Assembly: GCF_000956465.1 (NCBI RefSeq)
Contig: NZ_JYJA01000030.1
Span: 62,001 to 126,000 of the forward strand
Direction: 5' to 3'
Source of the DNA: Microbacterium trichothecenolyticum
GTDB taxonomy: Bacteria; Actinomycetota; Actinomycetes; Actinomycetales; Microbacteriaceae
DNA: 64,000 nucleotides
The notes under the pieces: model-generated
Database searches by the model: none
Seen by the model: only the letters and a program-made list of their open reading frames with translations
What the model was told of the DNA's origin: nothing
Program-made: the position numbers and the translations under genes
Shown: in pieces, positions 25,357-35,800 of the stretch
How positions within the stretch are numbered: position 1 is the first letter of the stretch
Layout of the letters: every line of letters starts with the position of its first letter

Positions 25357-28300
25357 TCAGCCGCAGACGAAGGCCGGGAATGCCACCGGCACCGTCTGCG
25401 TGGCCTGTTCGCCGCCCGCAGACCCCGTCGCAGTGACCGTGGCGGAGCCCGCCTCGATCTGCGTGAGGCGCGTCGTGAACGCGGCTGTCGTCGCCTTGCC
25501 CGGGGCGAGGCTCACCACCTGCTTGGAGCCGAACGGCGTGGCGATCGAGAGCGCTACCGGCACCTCGGAGCCGTTCACGGCCTGCACGGTGAACACGACC
25601 TTGCCCGCCACGCAGCGCGCGGTGGTCGTCGCGGTCACCTGCAGCGCGGGTTCGGGTTCGGCCCGCACGATCGAGATCGTGTACGTGGCCGATGCGGTGT
25701 GGTCTTGCGCGGTCGTGCGCAGCGTGAGGACCGTGGGTCCCTCCGCCGCGAGCGCCACCGTCCGCGGCTGCGTGTCGTCGATCAGCACGTCGCCGGCGTA
25801 TACCAGCCCGCTCGGCACTGCCGGGTCCGCGTCGAAGGTCGCCGTCGTCGCATCCGCCGGGACGGTGGCCGTATAGGAGTACACGCCGTTCTTCAGCGCC
25901 GGGGAGAGCCCACCGTCGTCGAACGAGAGGCCCGAGAGATCGGCATCCTTCCCGAAGGTCGTCTTCGAAGCGGTGTAGACGCCGTAGACGCCGCCCACGT
26001 AGCTGGTGCCGTTGCCCTGGAAGCGCACGGTCACGATCGGGATCTTGTGGCCGTCGGCATCGAGCACGTACTGCCCCGCCTGGTTGCGCTTGTAGCTGTC
26101 CTTCGCCTGGATGCCCGCGAGCACGGATGCCGGGATCTCGTCGTACTGGACGTACCAGGTGTTCGCGCCCGCGGCGTTGGTGATGCGCTCGTTCTTCAGC
26201 AGCACGTCGTTGACGTACACGTTGAACGTGCGCCCGTTGTCGCCGCCGAAGTATCGCACGCCCAGGTAGTTCTTGGGCAGCGTCGGGTCGACGATCATGT
26301 CGTACTGGAAGTACGCATCCGTCGCCATCTGGCCGTCGCGGTAGCCCTCGCCGAGCCACACCCCGACTCCCGACTTGTTGTACTTGTAGTTCTTGTCGGC
26401 CTCGCTGTTGTTGTCATCGAACGACGTGAGCGAGTCGATCGTCGTCTCCGCGATGCGCAGCTGCTGCTTGTTCTTGAGGATCAGCGCCTGAGCCTGCGGG
26501 GAGTCGGGCTCGATCAGATCCATGTAGATCGCGTAGCGGGCGTTGTACAGGCTGTACCAGGGCTCGAAGGTCAGCGCCTCGGAGGCGGCATCCGCATTGC
26601 GCAGCTTGAAGCGCATGGTGTCGATGCCGTTGAGATTCTCCCCATCCTCGATGCGCACGAGGTTGTCGGCGATGCCCGCCTTGAACGCCGCGGCGTCGTC
26701 GACGACGACGTCGTTGCTGACCGACTTGTCGGCGACGCTCATGCGCACCAGCACACCGGCGACGTACGTCGCGCCGACGTTCGTGCGGTTGAGCTCGGTC
26801 GCCAGCAGCACCGGACCGTAGGTGAACGCGACCCAGTCGGGGTTCTCGGTGCTGTCGTCCACGCGCACCTCGGCGGGCAGCACATACGTGAGCTCGTCGC
26901 CGGCCTCGACCTCGAGCACGACGTAGCCGTCCTGCGTGAGGGCGGCGACATCCTGGACCGCACCGTTGAGCGTCAGGGTCGGCGCCTGCGCCACCCAGCT
27001 CGGGATGCGCAGGCGCAGCGTGGTGCCCTCGGCGAGCTCGCCGCCGTCGATGGCGTCGACGGAGTAGGTCACCGTCTCGTCGGCCGGCACGTCGGCTGTC
27101 TGCGTCAGCCGCAGGTTGCGCGCCTCGTCGGTGTACACCGACGAGCGGAACATGTTCACGTAGACCGACGATCCCTTGCGGAAGTAGATCGAGTCGCCCA
27201 GCTTGGTGAAGCTCTCGGTCGCCGTTCCGTGGTCGCACCAGAACTCGTCCACCGGGTTGCCGAACACCTTCGCGTACCCGGCCTGCATCGGCTGAAAGTA
27301 CGTCATCATGCCCGTCTCGGGGTTCTGCTGCGCGAGGATCGCGTTGATGTAGGTGTGCTCGTAGAAGTCGGGGTACTTGACCTCCGGGCTCACCTGGAAC
27401 AGCGCCTTGGTCAGCTTGAGCATGTTGTACTCGTTGCAGATCTCGGATGTCGAGTTCTCGCCGTAGCCCGATGTGGTGCCGTTGGTCGCGTGCTCGTAGA
27501 GCTCGCCCGCACCGTGGAAGTGCTCGGACTGGCTGTTGCCGCCGTTCGCATAGGTGTGGTCGTCGACCACGATCTGCCAGAAGTTCTCGGCTGCGGTGCG
27601 GTACATGCCGAGGCTGCTCTTCTCGGCGGGGGTCAGCATCTCGTAGAGGTGCGGGTTGTCGGTGAACACCGTGTAGCGCTTGAGCGCGCCGATCAGCTTC
27701 GGGATGGTCGTGTTGGCGTGCTTGCCGTCGAGCACGTCCTGGCCGGCGGCCAGCTGCTGGAACAGGGTGACCTCGTCGAAGTACTCCGCCGCGCGCTTGT
27801 GCGCCGGGTCGGCCGTGATGCTGAACAGCTCGTACAGGGCCTCGTTCATGCCGCCGTACTCGGTGTTGAGGATCGACGCCGGGTTCGCCTGGCGCGCGGC
27901 CCAGGTGCGCACCCAGGTGCCGAACCCGCTCGCGACGGTGAGCGCCTTGTCCGAGACCGCTTCGGGTGCGTACTGGTGCGCGTCGAGGAGGCCCGCGAGT
28001 ACCTTGTGCAGGTTGTAGAAGGGAACGAGCAGCCCGCCGCCGCCGCTCGGCAGCACCGAGGTGGAGAACGGCGAGACGTAGCCGGCGTTGCTCGGGTCGA
28101 CGACGGCGTACGCCCGCTGAGCGCGGTCGAGACCGTCGACGGCCGTCGTGAGCTTGGCGAGGAGCGCAGCCTTGGTGGTGGGGTCGCTCTCCGTCGCGTA
28201 CGCCTGCGACAGCGCCGAGACGTAGTGGCCGAAGAAGTGCCCCTGGAACCTCGTGCCGGTGGCGCGTTCCCAGCCCCCGTAGGGCTGGACGGTCGTGGGC

Positions 28301-29547
28301 AGGCCCGCCTGCGTATAGAAGGAGTACAGGAAGCGCTCCGGGTCGAGGCTCAGCAGGTACTGGACCATCTTCTGGTTGCCGTTGACCAGGTACGGGTCCT
28401 CGAGCAGCACCTCGCTCAAGTCGGTCTCCTCGACATAGATGGACGTGGATGCCCCGTCCTTCGGCACGGTCACGGTGAAGGTCCTCGTCACGGGCGCGCT
28501 GCCGCCGTAGACCGCCGTGGCCGTGAGCGTGACCGTCGCGTCGGAGCCGGCCGGGCGGGTGACGGATGCTGCGGCGCCGTCGATCGAGATCACGTCGTCG
28601 TCGGAGGACGACCACGACACCTCGGCGCCGCTCGTGGTGGTCACGGGCAGGCCGAAGTCCACAGACGCGGTTGCCGGCACGCTCAGGGCGTCCAGCGCCG
28701 ACTGCGCCACCGCGGCGGGATCGAACGCCGGGTTGTTCTCCTTCGTCAGCGCGACGACATCCGCGATCGTGGCGACGCCGTTGTACAGGGTGTAATCATC
28801 GAGGAGGCCGTTGGCGTGGGCTCCGTTGTAAGAGGGCCCGTTGTAGCCGAGGGTCTTCACCGTCGTGCTCTCGGAGCCCAGGACGCCGGTGGCCGCACCT
28901 GTGGCGGCGTACTTCACGGTCGAGATCTGGCGCACGCCGTTGCGGTAGAACGCGACGCTCTTGGTCGCCTTGTCGTACGTCGCGACGACGTGGGTCCACT
29001 GACCGGTGGGGAAGAAGTCGGCGCGGGCGCCGTCGACGGCGACCTTGTAGGGCTGGCCCGAGGACGGGCCGATCGAGAGGGCGAGCGGCGTGCCGTTGCC
29101 CTCCGACGTCAGGTACCAGCCGTCGGAGTTGTACACCGACTTGCTCCAGGCGAACACCTGCTCGCCCGACATCGCGGCGTTCGGCTTGTACCAGAACGAC
29201 ACCGTGAGGTCCGCGGGCTGCAGGTAGGCGGCGGTACCGAGGCGGATGGCGTTGGAGCCGTCGAGGTTGAAAGCCTGCCCGCGGACGCCCGCGCCGTACG
29301 CGGCGGTGCCCTTCTGCATCGTCACCGCCGCGGCGTTGGCGCTGGCGTCGGCGAGGTCGCCGTCGAACCTGAGGTCGAGCACCTTCGCTGAGGCGATCGA
29401 GATCGAGTCTGCGGCGACGGCGGCCGACGGCAGCCCGAACGCCAGCGCGCCGACGCCGAGGGCGACGGTCGTGCCGAGCGCGAGCGCGCGGCGGATGAGC
29501 GGATGCGGCTGCCTCGTGCCGCGGATGCTGTCAGTCGTCTTCGCCAA
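25357..29547 (-). CDS. Large secreted GH127/GH146-like beta-L-arabinofuranosidase
   Basis: The 1396-residue protein has a Sec signal (to about 45, AVA), a LamG-like domain (about 50-260), an Ig-like domain with SWSSSDDDV (about 270-365), an (alpha/alpha)6 DUF1680-type catalytic region (about 385-870, with FQGHFFGHYVSAL, YGGMNEALYELF and GKHANTTIPK), beta domains, and the C-terminal module (1311-1396). The Glu-x-Cys metal motif is present (SEICNEYNMLK), but where relatives have two adjacent Cys this protein has EFWCDHG, only one. TTG 29547 is chosen as start because it follows GGGAG and leaves the promoter region upstream; a longer frame to 29670 would run through the operators. Beta-L-arabinofuranosidase activity is inferred from family. 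Confidence 0.85.
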   Translation of the reverse strand: MAKTTDSIRGTRQPHPLIRRALALGTTVALGVGALAFGLPSAAVAADSISIASAKVLDLRFDGDLADASANAAAVTMQKGTAAYGAGVRGQAFNLDGSNAIRLGTAAYLQPADLTVSFWYKPNAAMSGEQVFAWSKSVYNSDGWYLTSEGNGTPLALSIGPSSGQPYKVAVDGARADFFPTGQWTHVVATYDKATKSVAFYRNGVRQISTVKYAATGAATGVLGSESTTVKTLGYNGPSYNGAHANGLLDDYTLYNGVATIADVVALTKENNPAFDPAAVAQSALDALSVPATASVDFGLPVTTTSGAEVSWSSSDDDVISIDGAAASVTRPAGSDATVTLTATAVYGGSAPVTRTFTVTVPKDGASTSIYVEETDLSEVLLEDPYLVNGNQKMVQYLLSLDPERFLYSFYTQAGLPTTVQPYGGWERATGTRFQGHFFGHYVSALSQAYATESDPTTKAALLAKLTTAVDGLDRAQRAYAVVDPSNAGYVSPFSTSVLPSGGGGLLVPFYNLHKVLAGLLDAHQYAPEAVSDKALTVASGFGTWVRTWAARQANPASILNTEYGGMNEALYELFSITADPAHKRAAEYFDEVTLFQQLAAGQDVLDGKHANTTIPKLIGALKRYTVFTDNPHLYEMLTPAEKSSLGMYRTAAENFWQIVVDDHTYANGGNSQSEHFHGAGELYEHATNGTTSGYGENSTSEICNEYNMLKLTKALFQVSPEVKYPDFYEHTYINAILAQQNPETGMMTYFQPMQAGYAKVFGNPVDEFWCDHGTATESFTKLGDSIYFRKGSSVYVNMFRSSVYTDEARNLRLTQTADVPADETVTYSVDAIDGGELAEGTTLRLRIPSWVAQAPTLTLNGAVQDVAALTQDGYVVLEVEAGDELTYVLPAEVRVDDSTENPDWVAFTYGPVLLATELNRTNVGATYVAGVLVRMSVADKSVSNDVVVDDAAAFKAGIADNLVRIEDGENLNGIDTMRFKLRNADAASEALTFEPWYSLYNARYAIYMDLIEPDSPQAQALILKNKQQLRIAETTIDSLTSFDDNNSEADKNYKYNKSGVGVWLGEGYRDGQMATDAYFQYDMIVDPTLPKNYLGVRYFGGDNGRTFNVYVNDVLLKNERITNAAGANTWYVQYDEIPASVLAGIQAKDSYKRNQAGQYVLDADGHKIPIVTVRFQGNGTSYVGGVYGVYTASKTTFGKDADLSGLSFDDGGLSPALKNGVYSYTATVPADATTATFDADPAVPSGLVYAGDVLIDDTQPRTVALAAEGPTVLTLRTTAQDHTASATYTISIVRAEPEPALQVTATTTARCVAGKVVFTVQAVNGSEVPVALSIATPFGSKQVVSLAPGKATTAAFTTRLTQIEAGSATVTATGSAGGEQATQTVPVAFPAFVCG

Positions 29548-29587
29548 GGCTGCAGGGCTCCCTTGTCCTGTCGAGCGATATGCGCAC

Positions 29588-29645
29588 TTGTTAGCGCTAT
29601 CAGATGCTGTGGGTCCGATGTTAGCGCGAACTCCCGGGATGTCAA
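29588..29645 (-). promoter_or_regulatory. Promoter and two LacI-type operators for the GH127-like gene
   Basis: TTGACA (29640-29645) and TAACAT (29618-29623) on the minus strand, 16 bases apart, make a good promoter. One operator-like site (29618-29633, 12 of 16) overlaps the -10; the second, TTGTTAGCGCTATCAG (29588-29603, 14 of 16), lies downstream of the start point. Confidence 0.75.
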
Positions 29646-29672
29646 GAGGAGATGAAGGCCTCTTTCGCACCG

Positions 29673-29701
29673 TTGCCCGTCGGTGACGTGAGCGCTAACA
29701 T
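29673..29701 (+). promoter_or_regulatory. Promoter and LacI-type operator for the GH43 gene at 29766
   Basis: TTGCCC (29673-29678) and TAACAT (29696-29701) are 17 bases apart. The operator-like site 29686-29701 (12 of 16) contains the -10. This divergent promoter is back to back with that of the GH127-like gene. Confidence 0.65.
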
Positions 29702-29765
29702 TCAGTCGCGCGCTTCGCCGTCCCGTCTCGTGCACGAACAGACTCGACTGAGCAAAGGAGCTGGA

Positions 29766-32471
29766 GTGAACCCGGCACGATCCTCGACACGCACGAAGCC
29801 CATCTCTCCCCCACGGCGCGTCCGCGCGCTGATCGCGTCGGCAGCAGGCGCCGGACTGATCCTCGGCGCCCTGGCACCGCTGGCGGCCGCTCCGGCCGTA
29901 GGGCAGGTCACCGCGCCCACCAGTGGACTCCTCGCCGAGTACGTCTTCGACGAGACGGCCGGCTCCTCGGTGCCGAACTCCGCGGTCGGACCGATCGGCG
30001 CCGCCACCGTGATGAACGGCAGCGACAGCCTGTGGACCGGTTCGTCCCTGGTCTTCACCGGCGGCGCCAAGACCAGTCCCACCGCGAGCTGGGTGCGCCT
30101 GCCCGACAACCTGCTGGCCGGCAAGACCTCGGCCACGGTCACCATCGAGACGAAGCTCGACGCCTCGATGAAGAACAACTGGAACTTCCTGTGGAACATC
30201 GGCAGCGACTCCACCACGCAGTACTACTTCGCCTCGGTGCGCGACAACCCGCGCACGACGATCACGACGGGCGGGGGCGGCGGCGAGGTCAACGCCCGCT
30301 CCGGAACCGCACTGTCGGCTGACCGCTGGTACAGCCTGACGTCGGTCATCGACGGCGCGGCCGGCACGATCACCTTCTACGTCGACGGCGAACAGGTCGC
30401 GCGTACCGCGACGGCGTTGACACCGGCATCCATCACCGACCAGACGCTCAACGCGATCGGCCGCGCCCCGTACCCCGACCCGATGTACAAGGGCGAGGTG
30501 TCGACGTTCCGCGTGTACGACCGCGCACTCACCGCGGCCGAGGTCGACCAGGTGTCCGATGCGGATGCCTCCGTCCATGCCTCCTCGTTTGAGCAGGCCG
30601 CGCAGACCGTGCTCGACGGCGTCACGCCGGTGACGATCGACGAGCAGCGGACGACGCTGCCCGACTACGGCGGGCGCGTGGCGTGGACCTCCGCCGACCC
30701 CGCACTCGAGGTGGCGGCGGATGGCGTGACCGTCTCGGCGACCCAGCCCGCCACGGGCTCCGCCCCCGTGACCACCGCCCTCACCGCGACCGCCACGGTG
30801 CGCGGTGCGAGCGTGTCGAAGTCCCTGCCGGTGACGATCAAGCCCCTCCCGGGCGAAGACGACGCGTTCGGCTACGCGATGGTGCACTTCATCGAGGACT
30901 CCGCCGGCTACGCCGAGAAGATCTACCTCGACGTGTCGCGGGGCGACAACCCCGAGCATTGGGACCCCCTGAACGGCGGGAAGCCGATCCTGGCGTCGCA
31001 GCTGGGGACCACCGGCATCCGCGATCCTTACCTGACGTACAACCCCGAGAACGGGACGTACTACATCATCGCGACCGACCTGCGCGTCTTCGGCGGCGAC
31101 CGCGGGGTGACCGGCTGCACCGAGTGGTGCTACTGGTCGTCGCAGGGCAGCACGAAGCTCAACGTGTGGGAGTCGAAGGACCTCGTCACGTGGAGCGACC
31201 TGCGTCAGTTCGACGTCGCCCAGTCCCCCGCGGGCACCGAGGTCGCCGAGCTCGGCATGGCATGGGCGCCCGAGGCCACATGGGTCCCCGGGTACAACGA
31301 GGACGGCAGCGGCGCGTTCGTCGTCTACTGGTCGTCGAACGTGTACGCGAACGCCGGCCACACGGGCTCGACGTACTCGCGCATCCTCTGGGGCGCGACG
31401 ACCGATTTCACGCAGGACACCTACGAGTACGGCGGGGTCTTCATCGACGCGGGCGGCAACACGATCGACACCACGATCATCCAGGACGACGGCAAGACGT
31501 ACCGGATCACCAAGGACAACTCCGCCGGCAAGGGCATCTACATGGAATCCACTCCCGCGGCGGATTGGTGGGCGCCCACCGCGACCTGGACGCAGATCCA
31601 GACCCGCATCGGCGCGGTGTGGTCGGGCGGAAACGCCGGGGGCGTCGAAGGACCGGCGGTGTTCCAGCGGCACGGCGAGGACAAGTGGTACCTCTACGTC
31701 GACGTCATCCCCTCGACCGGCTACCGGCCCATGCAGGCGACGGATCTGGATGCCGGTTGGGCGCAGCTCGTCTCGAGCAGCTTCTCGATGGCGCCGAGCA
31801 CCAAGCACGGCGGGATCGTGCCGCTGACGTCCGGCCAGTACGAGACGATCCGCGAGGCCGACGCCACGGGTGCCGTCGCGTCCGATCTGGGCAGCGTCGA
31901 CGTCGAGTCCGGCGCGACGGCCGATGCAGTACGCACGGCGCTGCCGGGCGAAGCCGAGGTCACGCTTGCGTACGGCCGCGGCACCGCGTCGCAGCCGGTC
32001 GCCTGGGACGTGGCGGATGTCGACACCGACGTCGCGGGCACCTACGAGGTCACCGGCGTCGTGCAGACGATCGGCGCGAACCTCAACCAGTGGGTCGGTG
32101 CGGGCGGCTCGACGGCGTACAACGCCCCTGACCGGAAGCTGTTCAGCTCCACCGCGATCACGGTGACGGCCGAGGTCGTCGTCGCTGCGGCACCGCTCCC
32201 GGTGACGGTGACCACCGCCACGCGCTGCGTCGCCGGAAAGGTCGTGCTGACGGTGACGACCGCGAACGACGGCGATGCGCCCGTCGCCCTCGCGATCACG
32301 ACGGCGCACGGCTCCAAGACGGTGGCGGCCGTGCAGCCGGGCAAGACCACGTCGGCCGCGTTCACGACGCGGCTCGCGGCGATCCCGTCCGGGTCGGCGG
32401 CTGTCGCCGTCTCGGCCGGCGGCGACTCCGCCGAGGAGTCGGCGCCCTTCGCCGCGGCCTCCTGCGGCTGA
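29766..32471 (+). CDS. Secreted multidomain GH43 glycoside hydrolase
   Basis: GTG 29766 with AAGGAG five bases upstream gives a 901-residue exoenzyme. Order: signal peptide (about 1-45), LamG-like domain (about 55-250), Ig-like domain with AWTSADPAL (about 275-360), GH43 domain (about 365-700), Big_4-like domain (AWDVADVDTDVAGTYEVTG, about 715-790) and C-terminal module (820-901, ending ASCG). GH43 markers are TGIRDPYLTY, MAWAPEATW and GVEGPAVF, which carry the usual acidic residues. Two Cys (CTEWC) lie close together in the catalytic domain, a likely disulfide. It parallels the proteins at 9574 and 36725 closely and probably arose by duplication. Arabinofuranosidase activity is the contextual guess. 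Confidence 0.9.
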   Translation: MNPARSSTRTKPISPPRRVRALIASAAGAGLILGALAPLAAAPAVGQVTAPTSGLLAEYVFDETAGSSVPNSAVGPIGAATVMNGSDSLWTGSSLVFTGGAKTSPTASWVRLPDNLLAGKTSATVTIETKLDASMKNNWNFLWNIGSDSTTQYYFASVRDNPRTTITTGGGGGEVNARSGTALSADRWYSLTSVIDGAAGTITFYVDGEQVARTATALTPASITDQTLNAIGRAPYPDPMYKGEVSTFRVYDRALTAAEVDQVSDADASVHASSFEQAAQTVLDGVTPVTIDEQRTTLPDYGGRVAWTSADPALEVAADGVTVSATQPATGSAPVTTALTATATVRGASVSKSLPVTIKPLPGEDDAFGYAMVHFIEDSAGYAEKIYLDVSRGDNPEHWDPLNGGKPILASQLGTTGIRDPYLTYNPENGTYYIIATDLRVFGGDRGVTGCTEWCYWSSQGSTKLNVWESKDLVTWSDLRQFDVAQSPAGTEVAELGMAWAPEATWVPGYNEDGSGAFVVYWSSNVYANAGHTGSTYSRILWGATTDFTQDTYEYGGVFIDAGGNTIDTTIIQDDGKTYRITKDNSAGKGIYMESTPAADWWAPTATWTQIQTRIGAVWSGGNAGGVEGPAVFQRHGEDKWYLYVDVIPSTGYRPMQATDLDAGWAQLVSSSFSMAPSTKHGGIVPLTSGQYETIREADATGAVASDLGSVDVESGATADAVRTALPGEAEVTLAYGRGTASQPVAWDVADVDTDVAGTYEVTGVVQTIGANLNQWVGAGGSTAYNAPDRKLFSSTAITVTAEVVVAAAPLPVTVTTATRCVAGKVVLTVTTANDGDAPVALAITTAHGSKTVAAVQPGKTTSAAFTTRLAAIPSGSAAVAVSAGGDSAEESAPFAAASCG

Positions 32472-32488
32472 CCGCCTCCGCGTCCCTC

Positions 32489-32524
32489 GAGCGCCCCGTC
32501 GGCTTCGGCCGGCGGGGCGCTCGA
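32489..32524 (+). terminator. Terminator of the GH43 gene
   Basis: A 16-bp stem (32489-32504 with 32509-32524, one G-U pair) closes on a TTCG loop, 17 bases after the stop codon. Confidence 0.85.
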
Positions 32525-32655
32525 CTGCACTGGGGACCGCGGCCCCTATGGGATTCGGGGGGCGCAGCACGCGGCATCCGTCGCGCGAAGCGGCGCGTCG
32601 CCCATCTGAACCGGCAGCGGACGCGCGGCGTGGGCACGACGAAGGGCGGCGGCAA

Positions 32656-32858
32656 CGGCACGTCTTCGCCGTTGGTCACGGTGACCACCTGTACGACCTT
32701 GCCCGCCACGCATCGCGAGGCCATGGCGGCCGTCACGTCGAGATCCGCGGACTCAGCGACCGTGACCTTCGCGGTCACCGTGCGGTTCGCGGCGGCGAGC
32801 CACTCGGCATCCGTCATGTCGAGGATGAGGCTGCCGTCGTGGCGCGCGGACGTGGTAC
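32656..32858 (-). pseudogene. Truncated C-terminus of a ninth secreted protein
   Basis: On the minus strand a frame reads TTSARHDGSLILDMTDAEW, a Val/Thr-rich linker, then RCVAGKVVQVVTVTNGEDVP, which is the beginning of the C-terminal module shared by the locus enzymes. After the VP the sequence turns into Pro/Arg-rich nonsense and the second half of the module is missing. The segment has no start or signal and begins right at the terminator of the next gene. It is best read as debris of another enzyme gene removed by deletion. Confidence 0.7.
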
Positions 32859-32890
32859 GGAACCGGGCGGCGCTCGCGCCGCCCGGTTCC
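32859..32890 (-). terminator. Terminator of the tandem-GH43 gene
   Basis: GGAACCGGGCGGCG (32859-32872) and CGCCGCCCGGTTCC (32877-32890) form a perfect 14-bp stem with a four-base loop, just past the stop at 32898. Confidence 0.85.
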
Positions 32891-32897
32891 GGGTCTT

Positions 32898-35800
32898 TCA
32901 GCCGCAGTTCGCCGCGGGATACGTCACCGCGGTCGTCACCGTGACCGGTGTGCCGCCGACCGTCGCGGCGGCGGTGAGAGTCACGGATCCGTCCGCGATC
33001 GAGATCTGCCGGGTCGTGAACGACGTCGACGTGCTCTTGCCGGCGGCCACGGCGCCGAACGATTTCGACCCGTAGGCGCCGGACGCCGAGACCGTCACCG
33101 GGACGCCCTCACCGTTGGTCACCGTGAGGACCTGGACGACCTTGCCGGCCACGCAGCGCACAGTGATCTTGCCGGTCACATCGAGCTCGGGGGCGGCGAC
33201 GGCCGTGACAGTGACCGTGGTCGACACCGTGCGGTTGTCGGGCGTGACCTCCTCATCCGCCTCCATGTCGAAGACCGGCAGGCCGTCAGCCGCCCAGTGC
33301 ACGCGGCGGACGAACATGTCGCGGCCGCTCAGGCCGTTGTTGTCGGTGCGCGCGTGGAAGACGTAGAGCAGGTTGTCGTCCTCGTCGTGCGACCACATAC
33401 CGTGACCGGTGCCGAGCTGCCAGTCGCCGTTGAAGACGCCGGACTTCTGGATCGGGTAGTTGAGCTTGCTCCACGCGGCGGGCGAGGTGAGGTCCACGCC
33501 CTCCCCCGCCGTCGCGGTCGCGAGACCGGTGGTGTACGTGTCGCCGACCGTCGAACCCGAATAGATCAGGTACAGCACGCCGTCACGGGCGTACACGTTC
33601 GGGCCCTCGGCGATCGTGTTGTCCCACGCGTACTCCGGCACGAGGATGCGCACCGGTTCGGAGGTCAGGCGGGTCGGGTTCGCCGGGTCCATCTTCGCGA
33701 TGAAGAGGGCCCCGAGCTGCTGCCAGATGTAGTACGACTGGCCCGAGTCCTCGAGGTACGTCATGTCGAGCGAGATGTTCTGCGACGGATTGAGGATGCC
33801 GCCATCGGAGCGCAGCACCTTCTGCGCCTTCGTCCAGTTCGCGGGCACCGCCGGGTCGAGGTCGTTGCCCTGGGCGTCCTGCTTCAGCTGGATGATGCTC
33901 GCGCGGCCCGTCCACATGTCGGGCTGGCCGTTCGTGCCGTTGTAGCAGGGCATGAACAGGATCGACAGCTTCCCGCCGATCACGTGATACTCCGGTGCCC
34001 AGAAGCAGCCGGTCATGACGCCGCCGTCGGCGTCGGTGTCGCCCCTGCGCAGCAGGTCGATCTCGACGTTGCGCCCGGCGTCGACGGCCTCATCGGAGAG
34101 GTCCTCGATGCTGTCCGCGATGCGGATCGGCATGTGCGCGCCGCCCTGCGGGTTGATGTTGCCGCCGTAGATGTCCTCGGTCGCGATCATCAGGAACTTC
34201 TCCTGGCCGTTCCAGTCGTAGCGGAACACCGACGGGTCGGCGCGCTCATCCGCGAACGGCGTCGCGTACTCGGTGGTCTTGAGCGAGCCTGTGACCTCGT
34301 AGGTACCGGGGGTCGCCGTGTCGACCGCGGCGAGGGAGTCCGCATCCCATGCGATCACGCGCGAAGAGCTCGAGCCGTCGTCGTAAGACAGCTCCGCGCG
34401 CTTCGGCAGAGCCGCGGCATCCAGCTCCTCGCCCTGCTCGATCTCGACGCCGTCGAGTTCGCCGACGCCGGTGTTCGCGATGCGGCCGAACCGCCCCTCG
34501 AGCGCCTCGACGGTCTGCGCGTCGATGGGAAGCGTGTTGCCGGAGTCGTAGTTCGGGACGCCGTCACCGGCCGCGCCGGCGGTCGCCGACACCGCCCCGC
34601 GGCGCACCTCCCCCCGGGTGGCCGGGTCGGCGAGATCGGTGAACGTGGTGTACATCGAGGCCCCGGCATCCGATGTCCACGTCACGACGTAGCGGTCGGA
34701 GGCAGAGTCGTACACGGCCGCCGGCTCGTTGACGCCGCTCGTCACGCCGAGGTTCACCATGCCGACCTCGTCGTAGCTGCGCAGATCGCTGCTGCGGGCG
34801 AAGAGCACGCTGGAGCTCTGCGTGCCGTCGGCACCGCCACCGCGAGCGGTTCGGGTCGCGACCAGGCCGTAGCCGCCGTCTTCGAGTGTGAACAGGTGCG
34901 GGTCGCGGAGACTCCGGATGATGCTGTCGCTCGTGCCGTTCGCGGGAACCGCGACCGAGGTCTTCGCGAAGAAGATGCCGTAGTTCTCGTTGAGCGGACC
35001 CCACCCGTCGCCGTCTTCGAGGGCGAGGTGCATGCTGAGCGCGACGTCTGCGTTGTTCGCCTGCGCCACTGTCGTGGGCACGCGGCTGTAGGCGAGCAGC
35101 CGCGTGGTGGTGTCGGCGGGGAGCACGGTGACATCGAAGATGCGGGATGCCGCAACCCCGGTCGCGGCATCAGTCACCTCGACCGCGACCTGCCCCTCGA
35201 CGGCGTCATCACCTGCGGCCACGATCGTCTCATCGACCGTGATGCCCTCGCTCGTCGAGGTGACGTCGACCTCGGTGCCCGCGGGGGCTGCGGGCAGCGC
35301 CGTGCCGGACTCGACGACGGCGGGGATGACGAAGAGCTCGGCCAGCCGGGTCGCGCGCTGCTCGGCGGTCTCGGACGACGGCAGCACCGTGACCGTGATG
35401 GACTGCGTGGCGGTGATGCCGCGGATGGCCGCGGTCGCGGTGAGCTCCACGTCGACGGCCGGCTGGCCGGCGAGCGGTGCGGCGACCGAGCCGTCCGCCG
35501 CGACGACCGCGGGATTGCTCGAGCTCCAGGTGACCTTGCCGCCCGACGTCGGCAGGTCGATGTCGCTCGAGGTCTCCCGGTCGGCGAGCGCGAGCGCGGT
35601 GAGGATCGCCTGGGCCTGCGCCTGCAGCTCGGTCGCGTGAGCCTGGGCGTCGGCGTCCGATCCCGCGGCGACCTCGACGGCTGAGAGCGCGCGGTCGTAC
35701 ACGCGGAACGACGAGATCGCGCCCTGGAAGAGCGGGTCGGGCCACGGGGCGCGGCCGATGGTGTTGAGCGACTGGTCGACGATGTTCGCCGGCGTGCGAT

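Noticed and set aside
25036..29391. 1451-residue plus-strand frame opposite the GH127-like gene
   Set aside because: Composition (Arg, Val, Gly, His, Asp) and absence of motifs mark it as a shadow. Its length results from the high GC content alone.
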